Shown: positions 9,714 through 18,048 of the stretch, one piece after another | How positions within the stretch are numbered: position 1 is the first letter of the stretch | How the letters are laid out: each line of letters begins with the position of its first letter | Source: Sphingomonas sp. 28-66-16 | GTDB taxonomy: Bacteria > Pseudomonadota > Alphaproteobacteria > Sphingomonadales > Sphingomonadaceae | Assembly (NCBI GenBank): GCA_002281485.1 | Contig: NCGF01000001.1 | Span: 186,001 to 250,000, forward strand | DNA length: 64,000 nt | Reading direction: 5' to 3' | Program-made: the position numbers and the translations under genes | The notes under the pieces: generated by a model | The model's database searches: none | What the model was told of the DNA's origin: nothing | Seen by the model: only the letters and a program-made list of their open reading frames with translations

Positions 9714-11223
9714 GGCCGCGCCGCGCCGAATCGTCATCCTCGGCGGCGGTACGGCGGGCTGGATGGCGGCGACGCTGTTTGCCCAAGCCTGGGGGCGCAT
9801 GAAGGGCACCGGCCAGGCCGAGGTGACGGTGATCGAAAGTCCCGAGATCGGCATCATCGGCGTCGGCGAAGGATCGACCCCGCAATTGCGCGCCTTTTTC
9901 GCGCACATCGGGATCGCCGAGCGCGACTGGATGCCGCGCTGCCATGCCACCTACAAGGCAGGGATCGCGTTTCACGGCTGGTCCGAGCGTCCGGGCTATG
10001 CGGCCTATTTCCATCCCTTCGCGACCGATCTCGACGTCCATAGCCAGGACGCCTTCTTCACCCATGCCGCCGCGCGGCGGGGCGGCTACGACCTCGACGC
10101 GCATCCCGATCGCTTCTTCCTGCCCGCCCTGCTCGCCCGCGACCGGCTGGCGCCGATACCCGCGGACAATTTTCCCTTCGATATCGGCTATGGCTATCAT
10201 TTCGATGCGCATCTGGTCGGCGCGGTGCTGCGCGATCATGCCCGATCGATCGGAGTCACCCATCTCGAACGCCGCGTCACCGAGGTACGCATCGGCGCCG
10301 ACGGCAATGTCAGCGAGCTCGTGACTGCAGAGGGCGAGGCGATCGGCGGCGACCTGTTCGTCGATTCAAGCGGGTTCGCGAGCGTGATCGCACAGCAGGC
10401 GCTCGGCGTTCCGTTCCGCTCGTTCGCCGACACTCTCTTCAACGACAGCGCGGTGGTGATGCCGACGCCCGCCGATCCGGGCGGCATCAACGTCCATACC
10501 AAGGCGACCGCGCTCTCGGCCGGCTGGGCATGGGATATCCCGCTCACCAGCCGCACCGGCAACGGCTATGTCTACGCGTCGGGATATGTGTCTGCGGACG
10601 CCGCCGAGACCGAATTGCGCGGCCATCTCGGGCTGCTCGACAGTGCCGTCGCCGCGCGCCATCTGAAGATGAAGGTCGGGCGGATCGAGCATAGCTGGGC
10701 GGGCAACTGCCTCGCGGTCGGCCTGTCGCAGGGGTTCATCGAGCCGCTCGAGGCGACCGCGCTTCACCTCGTCCAGGCGACCGTCGAGGGCTTCATCGAC
10801 GCCTATCAGCAGGGCGACTTCTCCCCGCGCCACCGCGATGCCTTCAACGCGCGGATCGCCGCGCGCTACGAAGGCGTGCGCGACTATATCGTCTGCCACT
10901 ACCGCTTGAACCAGCGTACCGACACCCCCTATTGGCGCGACAATGCCGCCAACAATGCGCTTTCCGGGTCGCTCAAGGCACTGCTCCATTGCTGGTTCAC
11001 CGGCGGCGATCTGGTCGCCGAGGTCGATGGCCAGGGCATTGCCGGCTATTATTCGGCGATCTCGTGGCATTGCCTGCTCGCCGGCTATGGCACCTTCCCG
11101 CCCGACGCCCGGCTGCGCGCCGCCCCGGGCGCGGGCGAGAACATGACCCGAATCGGCGATTTTCTAACGCGTTGCGCGCGCAATTTTCGCCAGCATGATA
11201 TCCAGCTGGCGATGCTCGCCTGA
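9706..11223 (+). CDS. Flavin-dependent tryptophan halogenase family protein (copy 2)
   Basis: Second halogenase homologue of the operon, about 505 aa. Seen: FAD motif GGGTAGWMA near residue 15, Lys84 in CHATYKAGIAF (catalytic Lys position), signature WAWDIP in GWAWDIPLTSRTGNGY, and Glu in GFIEPLEATALHLVQ. It keeps the same motif set as copy 1 but differs widely elsewhere, so it is not a recent tandem duplication. Two adjacent ATG codons (9703, 9706) overlap the end of the esterase gene; either could start. It is followed after 35 nt by the sugar permease. The natural substrate is unknown. Confidence 0.85.
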   Translation: MTEAAPRRIVILGGGTAGWMAATLFAQAWGRMKGTGQAEVTVIESPEIGIIGVGEGSTPQLRAFFAHIGIAERDWMPRCHATYKAGIAFHGWSERPGYAAYFHPFATDLDVHSQDAFFTHAAARRGGYDLDAHPDRFFLPALLARDRLAPIPADNFPFDIGYGYHFDAHLVGAVLRDHARSIGVTHLERRVTEVRIGADGNVSELVTAEGEAIGGDLFVDSSGFASVIAQQALGVPFRSFADTLFNDSAVVMPTPADPGGINVHTKATALSAGWAWDIPLTSRTGNGYVYASGYVSADAAETELRGHLGLLDSAVAARHLKMKVGRIEHSWAGNCLAVGLSQGFIEPLEATALHLVQATVEGFIDAYQQGDFSPRHRDAFNARIAARYEGVRDYIVCHYRLNQRTDTPYWRDNAANNALSGSLKALLHCWFTGGDLVAEVDGQGIAGYYSAISWHCLLAGYGTFPPDARLRAAPGAGENMTRIGDFLTRCARNFRQHDIQLAMLA

Positions 11224-11258
11224 AACCATCCCCCTTTCCCCGCCGACAAGGACATCGC

Positions 11259-12542
11259 ATGGCCCTCGCTCCCGCCCAGCCGATCGCTGACAGCGCCGAC
11301 TCCAGTCAGGGCGTCGACGCGCCCGACCTGCAGGTCTTCGTGTTCGCGCTGTTCTTCATCTTCGGCGGGATCACCAGCCTCAACGACGTGATAATTCCGA
11401 AGCTCAAGGATCTGTTCACGCTCAACTATTTCCAGGCACTGCTCGTCCAGTCGGCGTTTTTCGCTGCCTATTTCATCTTTTCGATCCCGGCGGCGGCGAT
11501 CGTGCGCAAGGCGGGCTATATGCGGTCTGCCTCGATCGGGCTGCTGATCATGACGGCCGGGTGCCTGTTGTTCATTCCCGCATCGCAATCGGGCACCTTC
11601 GCGGTGTTCCTGTTCGCGCTGTTCGTGCTCGCGGCGGGGATCACGACGGTGCAGGTGGTCGCCAACCCGCTGATCTCGCTGCTCGGCAAACCCGCGACCG
11701 CGCACAGCCGGCTGACCTTTGCCCAGGCGTTCAATTCGCTCGGCACGACGATTTTCCCGATCGTCGGCTCGATCCTGATCCTGGGCAACCTCGCCCGGAT
11801 CGATCCGCAGACATTGTCGGGCGCCGCGCTCGATGCTTATCGCACCGCCGAGACTCAAGTCGTCGTCTACACGTATCTTGGCCTGGCCGTCGCGCTGCTG
11901 CTGGTCGCCGCCGTGGTCTGGACGCGGCGCAATCGTCTACCGAAGGTCGCCGACGACAGCGGCAGCATCCTGCGCGCTTTCGATCTGATCGGCCGGCCGC
12001 GTTTCGGCCTGGGCGCTGCGTGCATCTTTCTTTATGTCGGCGCCGAGGTCGCGATCGGCTCGCTGATCGTCAACTATCTGATGCAGGCCGATGCGCTGGG
12101 CATCGGCGCTGAATCGGCGGGCAAACATGTCGCCTTCTACTGGGGCGGCGCGATGGTCGGGCGGTTCATCGGCGCTGCGATCCTGCGGCTCATATCGCCG
12201 GGCAAGGTACTGACCGGGGTCGCGAGCGGCGCGATCGTCCTGATCCTGGTTTCGGCCAACAGCGTCGGCGCCGTCGCCGGCTGGTCGCTGCTCGCGATCG
12301 GGCTGATGAACGCGATCATGTTCCCGACGATCTTTTCGCTCGCCAGCGAAGGGCTCGGCAAGCGCGCGGCCGAGGGATCGGGCGTCATCGCGATGGCGAT
12401 CGTCGGCGGCGCGGTGATCCCGCCACTGACGGGACTGATCGCCGATGCCAGCAGCCTGCGCTTCGCGCTGATCCTGCCCGCCGCCTGCTATGCGTTGATC
12501 GCCGGCTACGGCCTCTATGCCCGCCGGCCAGCGCTCGGCTGA
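11259..12542 (+). CDS. MFS sugar permease, FHS (FucP/GlcP-like) family
   Basis: Inner-membrane proton-coupled hexose transporter, 427 aa with about 12 hydrophobic segments. Seen: the N-terminal FFIFGGITSLNDVIIPKLK segment typical of fucose/glucose/galactose:H+ symporters of the FHS family, and the paired NAIMFPTIFSLA motif in the second half. It has its own ribosome site (AAGGA shortly before ATG 11259). It would take up the glucose released by the upstream periplasmic enzymes. It is the last gene of the + strand operon and converges with the winged-helix gene after only 10 nt. Confidence 0.88.
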   Translation: MALAPAQPIADSADSSQGVDAPDLQVFVFALFFIFGGITSLNDVIIPKLKDLFTLNYFQALLVQSAFFAAYFIFSIPAAAIVRKAGYMRSASIGLLIMTAGCLLFIPASQSGTFAVFLFALFVLAAGITTVQVVANPLISLLGKPATAHSRLTFAQAFNSLGTTIFPIVGSILILGNLARIDPQTLSGAALDAYRTAETQVVVYTYLGLAVALLLVAAVVWTRRNRLPKVADDSGSILRAFDLIGRPRFGLGAACIFLYVGAEVAIGSLIVNYLMQADALGIGAESAGKHVAFYWGGAMVGRFIGAAILRLISPGKVLTGVASGAIVLILVSANSVGAVAGWSLLAIGLMNAIMFPTIFSLASEGLGKRAAEGSGVIAMAIVGGAVIPPLTGLIADASSLRFALILPAACYALIAGYGLYARRPALG

Positions 12543-12552
12543 TACTGATCGA

Positions 12553-12990
12553 TCAGCCGCCCTGCCAGTGCAGCGCGACATTGGCGAGCAGCTCGACCAT
12601 CATCGCATGCGCGTCGTCGGAGATCTCGACGAACGAGCGACGACCGTCGGTGCGGTCGTCGATGCGCACCGCATAGCCGCGCGCGACCATGTCATCGACC
12701 CAGCGCAGGCCCGTGCTCTGCGGCGCGCCCGATGCAATCGCCGCGCTGCTGGCCGAAATGTGCCGCCCTTCCTCATAGGCCACGAACAGATCGAGCAGCA
12801 TGTTCCACGCCGGATCGCGGAACAGGCGGGCAGCGTCGCCGAACGACCGGTCCCGCAGCTTGCGCACCGCGATCAGGCGTCGCGCCGTGTCGAGCGAGGG
12901 CGGCAGCGGCGCATGAGCGCCCTCGGCAGGGCGTGGCGCCGCGGGCATGCCGAGCGTCATCCGGTGCGGCGTGATGAAATCCATGCTCAT
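12553..12990 (-). CDS. Small winged-helix DNA-binding protein
   Basis: About 145 aa. The C-terminal 90 residues read as a winged helix: DPAWNMLLDLFVAYEEGR, then a recognition-helix region SSAAIASGAPQSTGLRWVDDM, and a wing with DRTDGRRSFVEIS. The SGAPQSTxLRW pattern resembles short MarR-like proteins common in sphingomonads. ATG 12990 overlaps the stop of the dioxygenase-like gene (ATGA); a second ATG at 12984 is possible. It is the last gene of the luxR-luxI-oxygenase set, suggesting it regulates or is regulated by quorum sensing. The target is unknown. Confidence 0.7.
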   Translation of the reverse strand: MSMDFITPHRMTLGMPAAPRPAEGAHAPLPPSLDTARRLIAVRKLRDRSFGDAARLFRDPAWNMLLDLFVAYEEGRHISASSAAIASGAPQSTGLRWVDDMVARGYAVRIDDRTDGRRSFVEISDDAHAMMVELLANVALHWQGG

Positions 12991-13889
12991 GCTGCGAGCT
13001 CCGCAAAGAAGCGATCGAGACCGGCCAGCTGCGCCGGCGCAAGCTCGTCGACCGCGCCGATCCCGGGGCCTGCGTCGCTGAGAAGCTCCGACGGGCACCG
13101 GCAATCGTGATTGTTGAGGTTGGGGGCGTGGCGGCGATAACCGATCAAGGCCGCGAGCGCCGGATCGAAGGTCCGCGCGATCTCGGGCGGATAGGCGAGC
13201 CATTGATTCTCGGCCGCCGCCAGCCACGACGCGGCGTAACCGATCACCACGCCGCGCCGATCGGCGTCGCTTCGATTGGCCCGACCGGCATGCAGCGTCG
13301 ATCCCAGGAACAGCAGCACGTCGCCCGGCTGCATCTCTGCCTGAACGGGTTCGACGGGCACGTCGAGGGGGGTCGCGGCGCGGTGGCTGTGCGGCCAGAT
13401 CGCGGTCGCCCCATTGTCGTTCGTGAACGCGGTGAGCGGCCACATCGCGCTGACGAGATGTTCGCCATCGGCCGGCGGCACCGGCCACATTTCGCCATCG
13501 CGGTGGGGCACCTGGATCGGCGACCCCGGATGGATCGCGATCGCCTGCGAAAAATTGAGCGAAGCGCTCGCGTGCCATCGGCCGAGCACGGCGGTCGCGA
13601 TCTGCTGCGGCAGGCAACCGACGGCGAGCGTTTGCGCCTGCGCGCTGCGCGCGAACAATTTGCCGAAGCGCACGGTTCGGTCGCCATAGAATTTGCCCTG
13701 GCTGAACGGCGTGCGCTCGAAGCTATCGGCGAGTTCGGCATCGACCGCCTCGATGACGGCCGCGGGCACGACGGCGCGCAGGATCAGCGCGCCATGCTCG
13801 AGCAGCAGCGCGGCGCCCGCCGCGGCATCGATCGATGCCGCCGCGCGCTCGACGATTCGCGCGGCATTAATGGGCGAGGGCTTGCTCAT
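12987..13889 (-). CDS. Phytanoyl-CoA dioxygenase (PhyH) family oxygenase
   Basis: Predicted Fe(II)/2-oxoglutarate-dependent hydroxylase, 300 aa, cytoplasmic. Seen: metal-binding HxD in VPHRDGEMW, distal His in GSTLHAGRANRS with the nearby Arg expected to bind 2-oxoglutarate, and WPHSHRA between. The start ATG 13889 overlaps the luxI stop (ATGA), and the stop overlaps the start of the winged-helix gene. Translational coupling to an acyl-homoserine-lactone synthase suggests the enzyme modifies the signal, its fatty-acid precursor or a quorum-controlled metabolite. That role is inference. Confidence 0.78.
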   Translation of the reverse strand: MSKPSPINAARIVERAAASIDAAAGAALLLEHGALILRAVVPAAVIEAVDAELADSFERTPFSQGKFYGDRTVRFGKLFARSAQAQTLAVGCLPQQIATAVLGRWHASASLNFSQAIAIHPGSPIQVPHRDGEMWPVPPADGEHLVSAMWPLTAFTNDNGATAIWPHSHRAATPLDVPVEPVQAEMQPGDVLLFLGSTLHAGRANRSDADRRGVVIGYAASWLAAAENQWLAYPPEIARTFDPALAALIGYRRHAPNLNNHDCRCPSELLSDAGPGIGAVDELAPAQLAGLDRFFAELAA

Positions 13890-14509
13890 GCGGCAGCCTC
13901 CGTCACCGACAGGTGCGGCTTGGCCGCCGCCGTCGCCAGCGTGCCCGTCGCGCGCATTTCGTTGATCGTCGAATCGTCGATCTCGATCATCAGCGCCGCC
14001 GTCGGGGAGCCGGCAATGTCGATCGGCAAGCCGAGTGGCCGGCAGCGCCAGCCGACGGCCGCCACCCGGGTCATGAAATCGACCCCCGTGACGGCGGTAT
14101 AGGCCTCTAGCCCGGTGGCGTGCGCAAACCGCACCAGCGCCGTCGCGAGCATCTGGCGCACGCGCAACCGCTCTTCGGCCGGGCAGGACGGCGAAACGCA
14201 CATCCGCGTGATCTCGCGAATTCGCGGCCCGACGGGCACCGGCCCTTCGCACAGCGTGGGGAACAGGTCCGACAGGATATGGCCACGTTCGGTCTTGAGC
14301 AGCCGCACCGACCCCAGATGCGCGCCTTCCTTGTCGGCGACGATCAGATAGATCGCTTCGTCATCGTCATAATCGTCGATCTCGAGCCCGTCGCGGTGCG
14401 GCAGGTCCCAGCCGAGCCAGTCGATGAAAACGCGTTTGCGATCGGCGAACATCTGTTCGAACAGGCGCGCGCGCCGCGTGCGGTCCAGCCCGGTAATCAT
14501 CTCGATCAT
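13886..14509 (-). CDS. Acyl-homoserine-lactone synthase (LuxI family)
   Basis: Makes an N-acyl-homoserine lactone from S-adenosylmethionine and an acyl carrier. 207 aa, normal length. Seen: N-terminal FADRKRVFIDWLGWDLP (conserved Arg, Phe and Trp of the family), LEIDDYDDD with the conserved Asp residues, GSVRLL (Arg) and REITRMCV (Glu and Arg). Start ATG 14509 is preceded by GAGGAGG. It lies 77 nt downstream of luxR on the same strand, so it may be co-transcribed with it. Acyl-chain length cannot be read from the sequence. Confidence 0.9.
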   Translation of the reverse strand: MIEMITGLDRTRRARLFEQMFADRKRVFIDWLGWDLPHRDGLEIDDYDDDEAIYLIVADKEGAHLGSVRLLKTERGHILSDLFPTLCEGPVPVGPRIREITRMCVSPSCPAEERLRVRQMLATALVRFAHATGLEAYTAVTGVDFMTRVAAVGWRCRPLGLPIDIAGSPTAALMIEIDDSTINEMRATGTLATAAAKPHLSVTEAAA

Positions 14510-14566
14510 GGCAGCCTCCTCGTTCGGAAGAGGGAGGCTAGGGGGAAAGGGGCGGTCCGATCATGT

Positions 14567-14578
14567 CCCCGTTTGGGG
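14567..14578. promoter_or_regulatory. Short C/G dyad upstream of luxI (weak operator candidate)
   Basis: CCCC-GTTT-GGGG lies about 60-70 nt upstream of the luxI start, in the 77-nt gap after luxR. The 4-bp arms are too short to be convincing alone, but the location suits an activator site. It does not resemble the stronger dyad upstream of luxR. Confidence 0.2.
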
Positions 14579-14586
14579 GTATCGAT

Positions 14587-15327
14587 TCAGCCGAGCGCTT
14601 CCTGCAGACTAAAATGCCCGTCGAACACCGCGCGGACAATCAATTGCGACCGACGCGACACATCATAGCGCCGGCGCGCATCCTCGATATATTTGCCGAC
14701 CGTATCCTCGGCGAGGCCCAGAATGGTGCCGATTTCCCAATCGGTCTTGCCGCGCGCGATGAGCAACAGGCAATCGACCTGGCGCGGGGTGAGCGGCACC
14801 GGGCCGCGCGGGGCATTCGGGCCATTGTGCCGACGCAGGCGCCGCGCCGCTTCATAGCCGAAGGTGCCGGCCAGCTGGGCCATCGGCAATTGTTCGAGCG
14901 GCAGCGGCCGGCCGGCCCGGACGATGAACGTGGCAAGGCCGCTGCTTTCCTGCGCGAGATGCGCGGGCACGGCAAACCAGTCCCCCAGCCCCGACTTGAC
15001 GGCGTCGGCGATGATCTTGTTGTGCCGCGTCGTCAGCTCCAGATAATCGCAGAGTTGGTCGCGCCTGAATCCGACCAGCGCCCGCCGGCTCGCCACATAG
15101 ACGGGGTCGTCGACATAATAGCGATTCTTGATGACCTGCTCCACCCAGCCCGAAGGATAGTCGGTGATCCGGATGGGTTCGGCGGGATCGACCGAATCAA
15201 ACCGATAGAGCGAGAAATGATCGAAACCGATTTCGCGCGTGAAGCTGCTCATCAGGTCGCGCAAATCCTCATCGCATTCGATGTGGCGGCTCTGGTCGAT
15301 AAAAAGATTGAGATCGGATAGCTCCAA
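14587..15327 (-). CDS. LuxR-family quorum-sensing transcription factor
   Basis: Acyl-homoserine-lactone receptor and DNA-binding regulator, about 246 aa. Seen: an autoinducer-binding domain with the hallmark W-x(3)-Y/D pattern in PSGWVEQVIKNRYYVDDPVY, and a C-terminal LuxR/GerE helix-turn-helix (LTPRQVDCLLLIARGKTDWE through DTVGKYIEDARRRY). Start chosen at TTG 15327 because GGGGGAG sits about 7 nt upstream. A GTG at 15369 would also be in frame, but the coding region would then run through a perfect 18-bp palindrome. It lies immediately upstream of luxI on the same strand. Family is certain; the start is less so. Confidence 0.88.
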   Translation of the reverse strand: MELSDLNLFIDQSRHIECDEDLRDLMSSFTREIGFDHFSLYRFDSVDPAEPIRITDYPSGWVEQVIKNRYYVDDPVYVASRRALVGFRRDQLCDYLELTTRHNKIIADAVKSGLGDWFAVPAHLAQESSGLATFIVRAGRPLPLEQLPMAQLAGTFGYEAARRLRRHNGPNAPRGPVPLTPRQVDCLLLIARGKTDWEIGTILGLAEDTVGKYIEDARRRYDVSRRSQLIVRAVFDGHFSLQEALG

Positions 15328-15351
15328 CGTCTTTCTCCCCCCGGAGGGACT

Positions 15352-15369
15352 GTGCCGAACATTCGGCAC
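15352..15369. promoter_or_regulatory. Perfect 18-bp palindrome upstream of luxR (candidate lux box)
   Basis: GTGCCGAA-CA-TTCGGCAC: 8-bp arms, 2-nt centre, placed 25-42 nt before the preferred luxR start. Lux-type boxes are 18-20 bp dyads bound by LuxR dimers, so autoregulation is the simplest reading. No T-run follows on either strand, which argues against a terminator. Confidence 0.5.
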
Positions 15370-15704
15370 GATCTTAATCGCTCAATTTCAAACTTAAAGC
15401 CATTGGCGACTCAATCTCTTGCGGCGATCGCCCGCCTGTCTGGCTGCTTCGCCACGTCGCTTCCATATGGAGACTGATCGCCTGGTCTCAACCCCGGTCG
15501 GCACCGCTAGCCGCGCGCCCGGGCCGTTGGCGTTCAACCGCTTCCTATCAACTGCATTTCCTGCCCCACAACAAGCGGAATCATGGGCTGCCCTGCGCGC
15601 TGCGGCGGGACGTGGGGCGCCCGGACAGCATGACTTGGCACGCGATCGACAACCCCCGCGCGCAACCTGCTTGCTTCGTCCCTCCGGGCGGCATAGACGA
15701 GCGA
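15370..15704. other. Intergenic stretch with no gene recognised
   Basis: About 335 nt between luxR and the riboswitch, read divergently. Open frames here are short, have no ribosome site and look like nothing I know. It should contain the luxR promoter (- strand) and the btuB promoter (+ strand). The stretch near 15375-15415 is locally AT-rich, as expected of a promoter. Confidence 0.5.
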
Positions 15705-15890
15705 CGCGTCAGGTTCCCGGAGACGGGAATAATAGGGAACGCGGAAGCGGGCATTGCGCCCGTAAGCCGCGGCTGTCCCCGCAACTGTGACCGGATAGCG
15801 GTCGCCCATCGCGCCACTGGCGGCTTCGGCCACCGGGAAGGCAGGGCGATCGTGATGACCCGGGAGCCAGGAGACCTGCCTGATGCAGTC
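15705..15890 (+). ncRNA. Cobalamin (B12) riboswitch
   Basis: Leader RNA that binds adenosyl- or other cobalamin and lowers expression of the downstream receptor when B12 is plentiful. Seen in order: AATAGGGAAC (15731-15740), a CCGCGGCTGTCCCCGCAACT block (15767 on), GCCACTG (B12-box loop, from 15813), CCGGGAAGGC (15833-15842) and GAGCCAGGAGACCTGCC (15864-15880). These are the conserved elements of the class, in correct order and spacing. It lies about 145 nt upstream of the btuB-like start. Confidence 0.93.
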
Positions 15891-16008
15891 GGTCCTTTGC
15901 GCGGACGGGGTGTTCAGCGTGATCGAGGATTTTCCTCGCGTGACGACATCTGGTCGGGGCGCGCGCGGACATATCCGTTGCATCGCTACAGTGCCGTCGG
16001 CGCGGGCC

Positions 16009-16030
16009 CCTTGTTGTTCGAGCAAGGAAG
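16009..16030 (+). promoter_or_regulatory. Hairpin masking the btuB ribosome-binding site
   Basis: CCTTGTT (16009-16015) can pair with AGCAAGG (16021-16027) around a GTTCG loop. The 3' arm contains the AAGG of the ribosome site AAGGAAG (16024-16030) just before ATG 16035. This fits translational control by the riboswitch: the hairpin would close when B12 is bound. Confidence 0.55.
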
Positions 16031-16034
16031 AATC

Positions 16035-17978
16035 ATGCGCTTAAGATATCTCAGACACATGCTACCGGTGGCCGTCATGGCCGCCGCGTCCCCGGTCATT
16101 GCCCAGCAGACCCCTGCCACGCCCGACACCCTGGAGCCCGTCAGCGAACCCATCATCGTCACTGCGAACCGGACGGCCGAACCGTTGTCGCGCGTCGGCC
16201 AGTCGGTGACGGTGATCGATGCGGCGACGATCAACACGCGCCAGACCGACAATGTCGCCGACCTGCTCCGCACCGTGCCGGGGGTGGCGATCGCCCGCAA
16301 CGGCAATATCGGCAGCGCGACCTCGGTCTTCATCCGCGGCGCCGAAAGCGACCAGACCGTCGCCTTGATCGACGGGGTCAAGATCACCGATCCCGGCCTG
16401 CCCGGGGGTGGCTTCAATTTCGGCAATCTGCTGGTCGGCAATATCGAGCGGATCGAGGTGTTGCGCGGGCCCTCCTCGGTGATCTGGGGGAGCCAGGCGA
16501 TCGGCGGGGTGATCAATCTGATCACGATCGCGCCGACCGGGGATTTCACCCTCAATGCGCGCGGCGAATATGGCTATCGCGGCACCGGCCAGCTCGTCGC
16601 CAACGTGTCGGGCAAGGCCGGGCCGCTGTCGGCGAGCGCGGGTGGCGGCTGGTTCACGACCGCCGGCATTTCCGCCTTCAACGAAGCGCGCGGCGGCAAG
16701 GAGCGCGATGGCTACCGCAACTACGGCGCGAACCTGAAGCTCAACCTGGCGCTGAGCGATGCGATCTCGATCGATGCGCGCGGCTATTATTCGGATGGCC
16801 GGGTGGATCAGGACGGCTTCGCGCCGCCGACCTATGGCTTCGGCGACACGCGCGAATTCTCGCTCACCCGCGAAATCGTCGGCGATGTCGGCGGCAATGT
16901 CGCGCTGTTCGACGGGCGGTTCCGCAACCGCTTCGGCTATGCCTATACCGACACCAACCGCCGCAGCGAGAACCCGGACGGCTTCACCCCCGTCACGCTG
17001 ACCAGCAAGGGTCGCAACGAGCGCTTCGAATATCAGGGTGTGGTCGACCTCATGCGCGACACGCAGGCGACTTTCGGGCTGGAACGCGAAAATTCGCGCT
17101 TCGACCAGGTCAACTATGGCACGCCGACCGGCGGCCGGGCGCGGCTCGACAGCATCTATGGCCAGATCGTCACGACGCCGCTCGCCGGGCTGACGCTGAC
17201 CGGCGGCATCCGCCGCGACGATCATGACCGCTTCGGCGGCGCGACCAGCATTGCGGCGAGCGGGGTCTATTCGCCCAATGCCGGCCGGACGACGATCCGC
17301 GCCAGCTACAGCGAGGGCTTCAAGGCGCCGTCGCTCTACCAGCTCCAGGGCGATTACGGGAACCAGCAGCTCCGCCCCGAACGCGCCAAAGGCTGGGATG
17401 CGGGCATCACCCAGCGGCTGCTCGGCCGCCAGATCGAGGCGAGCGTCACCTATTTCCACCGCACCTCGACCGACCTGATCGACTTCATCGCGTGCGCCGC
17501 GCCGCTCACCGGCATCTGCACCAATCGGCCGTTCGGGACCTATGACAATGTCGCGCGGGCGACCGCCCAGGGCGTCGAGGCGACGTTGGTGCTGCGACCG
17601 ACCGAGCCGCTCGAACTTCAGGCCAATTATAGCTGGCTCGATGCCCGCAACCGCTCCCCCGGCAGCGTCAATATCGGCAACCGGCTTGCCCGCCGCCCGA
17701 GCCAGAGCGTCAATGCCAGCATCGATTATCGCTGGCCATTCTTCGGCCTATCGACCGGCGCGACGGTGACTCATGTCGGATCGAGCTTCGACAACGCCGC
17801 CAACACGCGGCGCAACGAGGGCTATGTGCTTGCCGACATTCGCGCGGCGATCCCCGTGCTGAAGGGGACCGAGCTCTACGCGCGGATCGAGAACCTTTTC
17901 GACGAGCGCTACGAAACGGTCTACCAATATGGCAGCAACGGCCGCGCCGGCTATGTCGGCGTCAGGCTGCGTTACTGA
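16035..17978 (+). CDS. btuB: TonB-dependent vitamin B12 receptor (BtuB type)
   Basis: Outer-membrane receptor for cobalamin import, 647 aa. Seen: a signal peptide (MRLRYLRHMLPVAVMAAASP to IAQQ), plug domain with PIIVTANRTAEPLSRVGQSV and the BtuB-like IERIEVLRGPSSVIWGSQAI block, then a barrel ending in aromatic VGVRLRY. The cobalamin riboswitch immediately upstream is strong independent evidence for the ligand. Start ATG 16035 has AAGGAAG at good spacing. No BtuCDF transporter genes lie beside it, so they must be elsewhere. Confidence 0.9.
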   Translation: MRLRYLRHMLPVAVMAAASPVIAQQTPATPDTLEPVSEPIIVTANRTAEPLSRVGQSVTVIDAATINTRQTDNVADLLRTVPGVAIARNGNIGSATSVFIRGAESDQTVALIDGVKITDPGLPGGGFNFGNLLVGNIERIEVLRGPSSVIWGSQAIGGVINLITIAPTGDFTLNARGEYGYRGTGQLVANVSGKAGPLSASAGGGWFTTAGISAFNEARGGKERDGYRNYGANLKLNLALSDAISIDARGYYSDGRVDQDGFAPPTYGFGDTREFSLTREIVGDVGGNVALFDGRFRNRFGYAYTDTNRRSENPDGFTPVTLTSKGRNERFEYQGVVDLMRDTQATFGLERENSRFDQVNYGTPTGGRARLDSIYGQIVTTPLAGLTLTGGIRRDDHDRFGGATSIAASGVYSPNAGRTTIRASYSEGFKAPSLYQLQGDYGNQQLRPERAKGWDAGITQRLLGRQIEASVTYFHRTSTDLIDFIACAAPLTGICTNRPFGTYDNVARATAQGVEATLVLRPTEPLELQANYSWLDARNRSPGSVNIGNRLARRPSQSVNASIDYRWPFFGLSTGATVTHVGSSFDNAANTRRNEGYVLADIRAAIPVLKGTELYARIENLFDERYETVYQYGSNGRAGYVGVRLRY

Positions 17979-17985
17979 TCGGATC

Positions 17986-18013
17986 GCTCGCCCTCGAATC
18001 GCCGGGGGCGAGC
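17986..18013. terminator. Hairpin between convergent btuB and mscS genes
   Basis: GCTCGCCC (17986-17993) pairs perfectly with GGGCGAGC (18006-18013) around a 12-nt loop, just after the btuB stop. There is no T-run, so efficiency is uncertain, but the position between convergent genes suits a bidirectional terminator. Confidence 0.4.
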
Positions 18014-18048
18014 AGCCGTTCCTCGCGCTCTCGCGAAGCGCGCCCCGG

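Noticed and set aside
1774..11223. Natural-product (halometabolite) biosynthetic cluster
   Set aside because: All surrounding genes are for glucan import and hydrolysis; there are no synthases, tailoring or resistance genes.
12553..13617. Long version of the winged-helix gene extending over the oxygenase gene
   Set aside because: The extra N-terminal residues are the oxygenase read in a different frame; ATG 12990 with ATGA overlap fits the operon.
15328..15369. GTG start of luxR at 15369
   Set aside because: Would place a perfect palindrome inside the coding region; TTG 15327 has a far better ribosome site. Kept as an alternative only.
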